Positions 33,986 to 44,962 of a stretch of 64,000 nucleotides of DNA are shown piece by piece. The notes below the pieces were generated by a model. That model was given only the letters and a program-made list of their open reading frames with translations, searched no databases and was not told the origin of the DNA. This stretch comes from Paguma larvata. Taxonomy: Eukaryota > Chordata > Mammalia > Carnivora > Viverridae. The DNA lies in the NCBI GenBank assembly GCA_030068075.1, contig CM057836.1, positions 68,485,788-68,549,787 on the forward strand, in the 5' to 3' direction. How positions within the stretch are numbered: the stretch's first letter is position 1; every line of letters begins with the position of its first letter. Made by a program: the position numbers and the translations under genes.

Positions 33986-36900
33986 GTAGGATTCTAAAAC
34001 CCAAGCAGCTGACTCCCCTGAGACGAAAAGTGTATTAAATGTTGACCTCAAACCTTAAACTGACCATGGAAACGTAATGTATGCTCTGCCGAGGTAAACT
34101 GCAAGCCTAGCAGCCACACCTGATGGATTACTGACGAGTCCTAAATGATTTTCAGAGGGCCCGATTCTGGGAAGACACAGCTTTCTCAGTATGTTGCAGG
34201 AAAAAATATTTGGGTCTTTCATATCCTCTAGAGTATGGGCCTAAGATGTAGAATCAACAAGAACTGCTGTCTTTTTTGCCCAGTTTTTAAGTTCAGGAAG
34301 CCAGAAAGTAAAGAAGGCATGAATTGGAGATATTTATGGCATTCAGTGCTAATATCTATGCCAAAAACAAAACCAAAAAGAGCCTTTGAAGCAAACTTAA
34401 GTTGTAAGTTGCAACTTCCCTGGCAGCATCACGTGACACTTCTATTAGCCCAGCTCATTTCACTGAGTTTGAAATTGAGAAAGTAAGATGACTTTTAGTT
34501 GCCTAAATTACACCAGCATTTTCAGAAGTTCGCCCTAATTTCAAAGACACTTAACTTTGCCTAGGACCTAAGTGATCACAGCAGATTTATTTACCTATGC
34601 GATATTAACACTTATTGTGTCTGTTGAACTTCTAAGCAGCTGCCACGCTTTCTTCTCTAGTAGGAAGCAAAACCACATTTTTTTTCTTTCCCTCTCCCAT
34701 TAGAAGGAGAAGAATAGGGATTAAAGGAGGAACGAACTGTGGTAGCTACCACTGTTTGTATGCAGAGGAAAGGGGGAATAGCAGAAAAAAGAATGTCCTT
34801 CCATCGACCTAAGAGTTTCAGATAAATGCTTTAGTCATTATAGCCATTGGCAATCATTTTCAATATGGGACAAAAAAATCAATATGGAAAACCTTTGATG
34901 AGTCATCCCATTGTCCTCTTATGTTCCAAATAACACTGCTTGTATTAGACGTTTAGTCTGAACTACCTGGCATCTGTTTTTTATACCATGCACATTTTGT
35001 CTTTATTTTCCCCTTCAGTCCTGAAATAGTTTAATTTGTTTAAGCTCACACTTCTGAGAGAGAGAAAAAATAGAGATTTTCTACAATCCAAAGTTGAACA
35101 ATGTGACTTATGTTCTTTATCTTAATAAAGAGGTTCATCAGCTTATCAGTTCTATTATTAACATTAATCAATATAAATGTTACTATAATTTTAACGATCT
35201 AATAATGACCTTAAATTGCCTACCAAAGTACTATCACTGTTCTGCATTATACAGTTAGATAGGCCAATAGATGGGTAAGTATTATAATCACATAGATTCA
35301 TTCTTTCTCTTAGTACCTAAGTGCAGTTCCTGTAAATTGTCATTAGAGGTTAGCTGTTTCTGTGTAGTTTCACTGGTAAGGTGTATATTATCTGTGAATT
35401 CCCTCTTTTCACTTCCCCGTCTAATTTCAGTTTATTTGTTTCTATAGCTTGGTCTTTAGAAACTGCCTCAAGGGGCCAATAACAACCACCAAAATAGGCG
35501 ACAAAGTTCGTAAGATCTATTACAAGTTAGACATAATGCAGGATTAGCAGAGCTGTATGATTTAAGCTTTTGTTTTCCCTTTAATCACTCAGAGAGCTGC
35601 CAGTGACTCTGATGCCTCCTGCTTAAGTGAATCTAGAGAAGAGTAGAACTGAACTGTCACACAGATTACAAAAGCCTTTGGTTAAATGTGCATCGGGTAC
35701 CACCCTGTGGCAATACCCCGCTACTACATATGGCGGAAATAAAAATAGAAATTGTCAAACTTCCTGAGCCAGAATGAGGGAAGGGGGATATTTATATTTT
35801 GCAATAATTAGAAGGAGGGGTGGCAAGCGTATGTAGATTTGCAAATGAGAATTTAATAGCAAGCTTCATCACTGGGATGCGGCATACAGTTTTATTTGAC
35901 AGGTGGCTAGAAATTTCTGCGCATTTCTTTGTCTCCGGGTTGGTTGTCTGTTGAGGAGAAAATGGTCATTTTTGTAGGATGTTTGTTTCTGGATGACCTG
36001 GCGTATTGTTAGAAGTCTTTGTTTTTCAAAATTAATTTTCTTGCTCACATTATGGCATCTTCTGAGCACGCTGGTGATGTGGGAAGCTTGTTGTGCTTAA
36101 TACCACAGAATCTGGCTGCTGGCCAGTTCCCAGCTATGCCCTACTTCAGTTAACGCAGGATTATGCCCAACCCTTGGGGTTTCCAATTCAAAAGAAAGAG
36201 CTTTGACTCGGTTCTTCTCCAGATACACTCTGATCATATAAGACTGTTAATCACGTAAGAGTTGATTGACAACTTTTGAAATTAAAAATAATAATAATAA
36301 TAATAAAGGTACTCATGAAGTCTCTATCTTACTCTTAGTGAGCAATAATTGATAATTTATAATGATGATTATTCAAAGTAATTAAAAAGTGTGTTCAAGT
36401 CCTTGGACCATGCAGCATGGGGAATATTACAATCACATTACAATAGGAAATTTCCATTCTGCATTAAGTAAGAAAAGGAATTTATAAAAAGAACAGAGTA
36501 TTTGCTGACTTAGGCAACTAGGAAGATAGTATTTTGTTTTAAGCGTATTGATCCCATAAGGAATAGTAATATAAAAATAATGTTCAATTAGATATAAATT
36601 AAATTCAGCATCTTCCCTCCCACTTTATTTTGAATAAACCTGAGAATTTGTGGAGACTTGGCCGGATAGAAATTATTCTTGGTTATGTGTACATATTATA
36701 ATCAGAGGTCTGCTTTATGCTTGTTTGTTAAAACTCTAACAGATGGAGGGACAGATGTCAGAGCAATATAATTTGGCTCCCTGTCTGATTTTCATCGTTG
36801 CGCACAATATGTGACTGCCTTTCGGCAAAACTGAGCACAGGTGTACACTTTAGACGGCAAGAAGGAATAATACAGAAAAGCAAATTTATCAAACTTAACG

Positions 36901-39900
36901 ACAAGGGGGAAGGAGATGCAGGAGACAAAGTTGAAACTTTTTTCTCCCCCTGTGGGAAGTATTGTGTTGGAATTAGCCTTTTAAAGTACTCTTTGGTGTT
37001 CTAAGTGGTAAAATTATTTTACTCATGTGAAAGGGTGCTGCCAAATAGCATAACCTTCAAATGTCAGAATGCTGTTTACCATTTATTTGGCAACTCTAGA
37101 CTCCAACCTTGTGCATTTTCCACTTCTTCTCCAATTAAACATTAACTCTAATTATGAGGACTCATTTAGGTGTTCATCTATCATTTATCAACAAGTTATT
37201 TTCACATTAAGAATTATTTAAACTGTACTCAGGTTTTATTACTTCACTATGTTATTTCATCCCTGCAGTTTTTCGGAGAATGTTACAGGCTAATGATCCT
37301 GTTATTTTTCTACTTTAGATTGTATTTCATACTGTATTTATGATCCATTGTCAGCCATCCATATTTCTAAATAGTTTTTAATCAAATGAAGCTGCATTGT
37401 ATAGATTATAAATCATTTTAAAAATATGATTATTGAATAATAGAGACTAGCTTTACACACTAGATAAACAGAAGAGAAAAACTAACAACACTTTCATTCT
37501 TTAATCAATACAATACCAAAGTAAATGAGCAATTCATAATAACTTGTAAATGTTTATTCAGGTGTTTGTTGCTCTATAGATGTGGACAATGTTTATCTAT
37601 AGTGTAGGAAAGTAAATAGTAAAGATCAAATTTCTTTTATGATTATGCAAGAAACACTTTTTTTTTCCAGAGTTCACCACAACTTTATAATGATGTTTGA
37701 ATTATTTTTATTTAGTAAACTACTACCAGTTTCTTTTTTAGGAAGCTTCTTATGTAAGAATAAAAATATGGGTTACAATATGTTTTATTTTCTCAAAGTC
37801 AGGTCAGTGCCTAGCCACAGAACTTGTATTTTGATAAATGGACCTGTTTCCTGGTCTGTCTTCTGTAGCACAATTATGTCCTTCGAAGTATAATTTGGTC
37901 AATATTTTGTTCACATACATTATCAAAATTAGATTCCACTTAAAGTAGGCAGAGTAAATACTTAATTTCTTTATTATTCTTAAATTCTGGAGAGCATTTA
38001 TGTAAGATTGATATCCAAATTGAAATAAGCACTTTCATATATATTCCGTATCAATAAGTACTTCAATTAAGTACTTAGTGAGACTCTCCTGTGTGCCTGG
38101 ACCTTTCTCAGGCACTCAGTTGCTGTTAGAGCAATGTATAGGACAGCCTAACCTCTGCCCTCATGACACTTATATTCTAAAGGGTGAAACGGACAACTAT
38201 ATACAAACAAATAAGAATACTAATTGTTGAAAAAAATGGGTAAGTAGATACAGAAAAACTGGAGGGGGGATTAGTGGGGTGTAGAGCAGACCTTTGAAGT
38301 CATGTTTGACTGGAGAAGACCTGAATGCCAAAGGAACCAACCAAAAGATTTGGGGTTATGCCTTCTCAGACAGAGGACCTGCAAGCGCAAGCCTTTGAAT
38401 GAGAGATGAAATCAGTGTGGCTGGATTTTACTAAACAAGTAGTGCAGATGCTAAAAGCTGATGCCATTAAGAAGGGCTGAGGTCAGATCACAGAGAACAT
38501 TCTGGGTAGAAATGGAGTACGGCCTTTGTTCTAAATGCAGTGGGAAACTAATGGTGGGAGGTGGCAGGACATAGTTTGAACAATGTAAGGATATAATCTA
38601 ATTTACTTCTTTAAAAGTTAGGTTGGCTGCTATGTGTAGGGAGAAAATAGAATAAGGAAACAACTGAGAGAGCTATTATAGTTGGTCTAGGTGGGAGATG
38701 GGAGCAGAGTCAGAGGTACTTCAATGGTACGGTAAGCGATCAATTCAGGAAATGGTTTGGAATTAGAGCCTACAAGTCCTGCAGACTTGCACATAGATTG
38801 GGCATGGCAGAGAGATTAGCAGAGAAATCAGAACAGCTAAATTCTGAGCAATGAGATTATGCCAGTTAGAGATAAAGAACATTGGTGAAGAATCTTGGTG
38901 AATTGGTTCATTTGGAGGGTGCCTATAGTATTCACACTGGAAATATTAAGTGAGCAATGGATGAAAGAACTCAGGATGGAAGTCAGGGCTGGTAAAAATA
39001 TTTGGGGGAATTGGCCAAGATCTCTGAAGTGAAGGGGTAGATGGAAGAGAAGACAGCAAAGAGGGAGACCTGGAACCTTCCGTACTTTACCACTTCTGGA
39101 CATGCATTCAGTCTCATGATGACAACCAATGACTAAAGTCCATCAGAAGCAATACTGGACTCTCCTGACTTTTTGAAGGGTAAACTCACAAAACCACAAC
39201 TCCAGAATATACTCTTAAGTAACAAACACAACCGTAACAGTAAAGCTAATTATTCCTAGTTCATTTTAATTCCAGGTAGCTTTTCTTTTATTAAATGGTG
39301 TTCTGAGGTATCAGAACCAATGAGAAGCAGAATTACTCATGCTTGTTTTGCAATATGCCACGACCATATGGTGTTTAACATGAAAGGATACTGACCATTT
39401 CTTAAAGCAATCAATCTGTGATCAACAGTTTCTGCTGTCCTCTTCTTTATGTGTTTAATACAGTAGTAAGCTCCTTCTGTCTTAAGCAATCCACTTTAGT
39501 TTGGGAGCACACACCCATGTAAGTAAGCTCTGCGGACCAACACACCATGCTTATCACCAAATATCACTCAAAATCACCAAAGTGCATAGTTACTAACTTT
39601 CGGTGATAGCTTAACATTATCAGAACACCAGGGCAGTGCTTACGGATGATGTTTTCAGTTATGCCTTACCTGTAAAGAAGCCTTAAAATGAATTTTCAGT
39701 TTGTGTCTTTGTAAAAATGAATTATCCTGTTAAACATAGTGACTCAGAAGAAGCATCACCTGTTATTTGGGCATGCTATGTTTTCTTCTCCTTTTGAACA
39801 TCACTTTTGGTAAAAGGTCGACCTTATTCCTATATTTAAGTCATTTCTTTTTCTTTCTTTCTTTCTTTTTTTTCTTTGATCATGTTAAGGCAGAAATTAT

Positions 39901-40442
39901 GAATGAAGTTAATAGTAACTTGGAATCACAGACTTTTTGATTAGAAGAAGGCCTTAGAGAGCCTCTACTAGCATCTTCTCATTTTACTGATGAAAGATTT
40001 GGAGCTGAGGCAAATTTCACAGAGCAACTCAGTGGCCTAGCCATATACAAACATGCATTAAATAATTGCTAGTGCTTCAAACCAGTCTTACACTGCAGCT
40101 ATGCACAAAAGAATGTGATCTCTGCCCTTGAGAAGGGAAACCTATACATACACGTAACCAAATGCCTCCTGCTGGAGATGGAAGGTGCTATGGGAACAAA
40201 AAGGAAAGTGCAGCCATCCCTGTGTCTGTATGCGAGCAGAGTCTTCACAGAAGTTGTCTTTACTGTGACGTCTCTTCTCTTTTGGGCTTAAAAAAAATTG
40301 CTCATTTCTGAAGATGAGTAGAGTTTGGTAGGTTTATAGTGTTGTGTTCTATCTGGAAGCCATTATAGGTCACGCTTTTCCTTTTCAAAGTGTAAATGCA
40401 GGAAACTGACCAAGAACTTGTGTATTCATTTCCCTACTATAG
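33986..40442 (+). other. NRXN1: NRXN1 intron between exons B and C (6.5 kb)
   Basis: Donor gtagga and acceptor ccctactatag; phase 1, interrupting a glutamate codon. No carnivore SINE is present. The only sizeable repeat I recognise is an old L2-like element at about 38055-39010. The segment 34040-37900 looks largely like unique sequence, with an (AAT)n run near 36290. Confidence 0.9.
38055..39010 (-). repeat. Old L2-like interspersed repeat
   Basis: 'ctctgccctcatgacactta', 'gaagacctgaatgccaaagg', 'atcagtgtggctggatttta', 'ctaaatgcagtgggaaacta' and 'ttggctgctatgtgtaggga' occur in the order of a very common ancient mammalian repeat, which I take to be L2 read backwards. The order of pieces is clear to me; the family name is less certain. 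Confidence 0.5.
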
Positions 40443-40646
40443 AGGCAACGGTTCTGAGTTACGATGGGAGTATGTTTATGAAAATCCAGCTCCCGGTGGT
40501 GATGCACACTGAGGCTGAGGATGTGTCCTTACGGTTCCGATCACAGCGTGCGTATGGCATTCTCATGGCAACCACTTCTCGAGATTCAGCAGACACCCTC
40601 CGCCTGGAGCTGGATGCAGGGCGTGTGAAACTGACGGTCAATCTAG
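40443..40646 (+). CDS. NRXN1: NRXN1 coding exon C: first part of LNS4, up to splice site 3
   Basis: This 204-nt exon (68 codons, phase 1 at both ends) completes the glutamate begun in exon B and reads [53 protein letters not shown] and [15 protein letters not shown]. This is the N-terminal half of LNS4. The variable positions ([30 protein letters not shown]) match my recollection of neurexin-1 and differ from neurexin-3 (KIIMPMV, MSQRAYGLLVATT), so this exon carries the paralogue call. The acceptor is ttccctactatag and the donor is gtaaca. The exon ends on the first base of a codon that becomes aspartate if microexon D is included, or should become glycine if splicing skips to the next exon, which is the known SS3 arrangement. 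The skipped form is inferred because the next constitutive exon is not in the window. Confidence 0.96.
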
Positions 40647-43002
40647 GTAACAACTTGCCTTCCCCCATAAAACTAATACTGTTCACTTCGGTTCAGTTTT
40701 GCCTGCAAACATTTATCGAGTAGCCTGTTTTGCCATGGAAAGTTAAAACACTTAATGGTCTCATTTTCATCATTTAAATTAATTTAGGTTTTGGGGGCAT
40801 CTTTTTATTGTTTTCATTTTGTTTAACATGATTTACCATTTTGTGATTTCTACCACTGAGGGTTCTTAAAAGGGAAGCCATATGTATCAATGAGGTTAAT
40901 TGGAAATATATATTATTAGGCTCAAAGAAGCCTCAGACAATTTCTATTATATTTACTGACAGTCTGATTTGCTATAGACAATACCTTTTCAGATAAATAA
41001 AAATCCATCTGATTTTTCTGATGCGATTTACTTAGATAACTGATATTTAGTACAAAATATCAGATTTTTATTTTGTGATCAACAGTTGCTTTTACTCCAC
41101 TTTCTGGGCTTCTCCTTTGAATGGTGACCTTGGTGGTATCCCATCTTTTCTGTTTGGAAATACTGTGTGGTGATATTTTGCTATCAAACAGCAATCCACA
41201 ACCCTTCAATGCCCAAAGTCTGCGGCCCGTAGCAAACAGCCATGAGAACACTAAAAACACAGACTCTTCTACAGGGAAATAATGCTTTCCTGCTTAATTA
41301 TAGCATTAGGGAAGAGTCGCTACAGTAAAACCTCAATAAGCTGAATGGAATGTGGGGGAAGGCTAGGCTGAATTAAGAAAGAGTCTGAATTGTAGACTTA
41401 AAAAAATTTACACAGTTTTGTTTTCAATTACATTCAAAAACAAATTAATAGCTAGAAAGGCTTATTAAGGAGAGATTTTACTAGGCTGATTATAATGGCT
41501 GGATAAGAATTATCCATAATTAGGATGTTGTTTCATTCAAGTTGTGCCGTCAGCATACAGGGAAGTACTGGAGATCAGTTTTCTTCCTGAACGTGGTCGT
41601 TTACAACTTGTTTGTTTAATTTTTCTCAGGCAATCTCTGTTCTTACCAAATAAAGAATTATAAATATTCTGCCCAATAAATTTCATTATCATCATTAACT
41701 CCAAAAGGAGTACAAATTAATGAGGTTTTACTGTAATTCCTGGAAGTGCTAAACATGCTAAATATTAAATAAATGGAAAAGGAAAAATAAAATTTGAAAC
41801 CTAGGTTTACAAAGAGAGTAGTAAAATGTGATGAGTGTAAGACATTTGTGGAAACCCTACCTACATTTTCAAATTGTGCTGGGCAGAATGGTAGCTCATA
41901 AAATATAAAATTATTTCAGCCATAGCGTATTACATACAATTACATTCAATTAATATTAGTTAAATTAAGTAAGTTAAAAGAGTGTTTTTTTTAAAGATCC
42001 CTGAAGAACACACAGCACTCTCATTTACTGTTCTGTTAGAGTTCCCTCTAGTGGCAATGATAGGTTACTACAACAAATCAAAAGAAATCTAATTGCAGTA
42101 AAAGGGCTGCGAGACAAAGGGGAAACACTCACAGGAAATTTCCAACAGCAAAGCATTCTGTGGAAAGAGTTGTGTAGGTGCTGGTCCTTGGCTGTTTGCA
42201 ACCACTTTTCTGATGCGGTTGACGACACATGACAAACTCAGCTATATGGAAACAGAATCTAGGTTTTTTATTTTTCGTGTTTCCCCAAAGGCATTAAATA
42301 CTATAACAAAAACCAGCAAATATTTGTCTATACATAAATTAAACGTAAAACATCTCACGCAGTCCTTTGAAGATAACCCTTATAATTACAGTCTGTGTTA
42401 TTCACATCAGATGATCTGCTCTTAGAGAATCTGCTTTTGTATAAGAAGCAAGTATAAGAAAAGGAAAATCAATAGTAGTGTTAACCATGACACTTATTAC
42501 ATAAAGATAACATTGTTAGCTACTAAGAGAAGCATAGGCTTGTGCGCTCTGAAGAATGACACTACTCCTTAGCCCCTAGAGGTTTCTAAAGGAAAACACA
42601 CGTGTTTCTTTCCTCCTCCAATTAATACAAGGCATGGAATCCAACCAACATCTGGCTGTTTACCTTTTTTTGCCGAAACAAATAACAACAACAACAATAC
42701 ATTAGGGTGAGGTGAGAATAATTCAACTTGCTCTCCGTTTTGACCACCACAGTTCTCAAGAGTTCTGTTGGCCTTTGTGGGATATTACTCTTTGAAGGTC
42801 CAAGATGTCTGAGCCTAGCTGAGCTTGCACTACACCCCATTGTGACGGAGCACTTTTTAATTATGCTGAAAACAAGATATGTTCTTTCACAGATGGGGAG
42901 AAAGTCGCAGCCAGTCTAAGCCAAGCATCTTTGACAGTTAACAACTCTTTATTTCACTTAGATTTGTCACCATGTAGCTTTGTTTGAACTGGCCATTTAA
43001 AA

Positions 43003-43026
43003 AACAAAACAAAACAAAACAAAAAA
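43003..43026. repeat. (AAAAC)n repeat
   Basis: Four to five aaaac units 200 bp before the SS3 microexon; probably a remnant A-rich tail or simple repeat. Confidence 0.8.
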
Positions 43027-43117
43027 CCTCCTTGTTGTTTCCAATGTGAAGTTTTTTTAACAATGAATCTGGGTTCTAGAAGTATGTAAAGAATAAATGA
43101 TATGGAGTGGCCATATT

Positions 43118-43123
43118 TGCATG
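43118..43123 (+). promoter_or_regulatory. TGCATG motif upstream of the SS3 microexon
   Basis: The hexamer TGCATG, read in the RNA as UGCAUG, is the preferred binding site of RBFOX splicing factors. It sits 100 nt upstream of the 27-nt microexon. In general RBFOX sites upstream of a cassette exon favour skipping. Whether this one is used is inference. Confidence 0.4.
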
Positions 43124-43222
43124 TGTCTGTCCCCGGAAGGGTGGACTGTGATTTTATTGGATGTCTGCAGCTATTACCTTGAAGGATAAATTTTCATTTT
43201 TCATCTATTCTTCCCCATCTAG

Positions 43223-43249
43223 ATTGTATCAGGATTAACTGTAATTCCA
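43223..43249 (+). CDS. NRXN1: NRXN1 27-nt alternative microexon at splice site 3 (SS3)
   Basis: A 27-nt cassette lies between the acceptor ttcttccccatctag and a donor of consensus strength, gtaagt. With the G left over from exon C it reads D-C-I-R-I-N-C-N-S plus the first base of another codon. In the gene family this is the SS3 insert DCIRINCNSS within LNS4, which is known to be used alternatively. The length is a multiple of three, so inclusion or skipping keeps the frame. The exon is far too short to show up as an open reading frame. The intron before it is 2.6 kb; the one after it exceeds 20.7 kb and runs off the window. The insert brings two cysteines and, if the next exon starts with GC as expected, an N-S-S glycosylation sequon. 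The donor has to be cca|gtaagt rather than ccag|taagt, which fixes the size at 27 nt. Confidence 0.93.
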
Positions 43250-43870
43250 GTAAGTGCCTATTCAAAATTTTTAAAATGTTATTCCTCCATTATGATGTAA
43301 GCTAGTCCAGAAAAAATGAGAGCAAGAGAAAGACGCTTATAAAACTCATGAATTCACTTTTGAAGTATACCAGTCCATCATCTGGGTTGTAAAAATTCAT
43401 TTTGAAATCTGTCCATCTGAAGACTTTCCTATTGTAGTTCCTACCTCTAAGTGAACAGAGACGTAACAATGTCTTATAACAGAAGGTGTTCACACCTCCA
43501 TAAGCCTTTGATTAAGGCAAGTAGCATTTGTATTTTGCCTGATCTTGGACTCCAGTAGCTCTTTTCATGACCAAATTAGGAAAAAAAATACCGTGGGTCA
43601 TATTTCCTTCATTTTCAGTTTTTACCTCTTAACCCAAAATATAGAAAAAAAATTAAATTCCTTTTGAGAGTTACTATTAAACTCTTCTAAATTCAACCAA
43701 AGATTTACCTAGAAAAATGTATTTCTCAAAGTTATGTGTATAAATATATATATGTAAAGAAAATTACCTGTCTAAGAGTTTTCTTGCTTATTAAGAGTAT
43801 TTACATGATGAATTTTTACATCCTCATCGCATATCTGCAAAAATAATCAAAACCCTTCAAATCTGTGATA

Positions 43871-43903
43871 TGCATGCCAAGTAATGAGTCAGAAAGATGC
43901 ATG
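43871..43903 (+). promoter_or_regulatory. Pair of TGCATG motifs downstream of the SS3 microexon
   Basis: Two TGCATG hexamers lie at 43871-43876 and 43898-43903, about 620-650 nt after the microexon donor and 21 nt apart. Downstream RBFOX sites generally favour inclusion, though usually closer to the exon. Two copies within 33 bp is more than chance would normally give in AT-rich DNA, but no function is shown. Confidence 0.35.
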
Positions 43904-44928
43904 GACTGAGTTTTATTTGTCTATGGACCAGAAAACCTGAAAGGATTTAAGGACTGTGATTTTATTTTGAGTTGCAGCATTACCTTAAGAATAAATTTAT
44001 TTTATTTATTTACATAAATGTTTAGGTTTTTTCCTTTCCAGGTTTTGCTGACCACATTAAGGAATCTCCTCCAATGATACCAAAGTTGTTAGCTATTACA
44101 ATAAAATGGTTCTAACAAGATTCTAATCTCCTTTGTTGTAGTCAGTAAAAACATTTGAAAATTGCTGAATGTGAGTTAATGAAGTCTACTCCCAAAACCA
44201 TTAACCGTGTTTGTAAATAGCAATGTCATCTTCTGAGGAACAAAATGGTGGTCTTAAACCTACAGAACGAGCTTTAGCTAATGAAATACATACTACTTTG
44301 AACACCATGTTTTGTACAACTCAGATTGGTCTTCACATATTTTAATATTCGTTTTAAAGTAACATAAATGTGAATCTTTCCTATCATAGCAATAAAAAGG
44401 TAACTGAATCATGACTTATGAAAAATTAAATTGATAAACTACCTTACAAGCCATGAATTATCATCTGAAACAGAACAGTTCCTGAAACAGTCTCTCAAAG
44501 CTTTCCACAAGTGGGATTCTCCAAGTGTGCCTCATCTCCTCTCAAACCCCATCCCACACTTCCTGGGAAGGAGCACAGGTTTTGCGAGTCCAACACCATG
44601 GTCCCGTCTGCTTTCAGCTCTCGGGCACTGATGCAGACAAAGCGGTGACCACAAAATATTTTCTCAAAGCAGGTATTGTGCTTCGATGGAGTAGTAGGTG
44701 TTCTTGATACTTGCTGAATCTTAGAAAATAATATGAGGAAAATATTCCTTTCTAGAATCTTGTCTTCTGTACTCTTGTTTATTTATATTAAACATACAAT
44801 AAAGCATGAATTGTTAAATTTACAAAATAGAACTCCCTGAACTCTAGTATTTGGAATTCTAGTATGGGAATTAACCAAATTAAATGTAACTCCATGTTTT
44901 CTAGCTACACAAATTGTTTTAAATTGTT

Positions 44929-44962
<34 letters not shown>

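Larger units (their letters stand above)
40647..43222 (+). other. NRXN1: NRXN1 intron between exon C and the SS3 microexon (2.6 kb)
   Basis: Donor gtaaca, acceptor ttcttccccatctag. No SINE or L1 is recognised; there is one short (AAAAC)n run near 43000. A TGCATG motif at 43118-43123 lies 100 nt upstream of the microexon. The last 40 nt are pyrimidine-rich. Confidence 0.9.

Noticed and set aside
43223..43250. Reading the microexon as 28 nt ending ...ccag before 'taagtg'
   Set aside because: That would need a TA donor and would break the frame. Ending at 43249 gives a GT donor, 27 nt and the known SS3 peptide.
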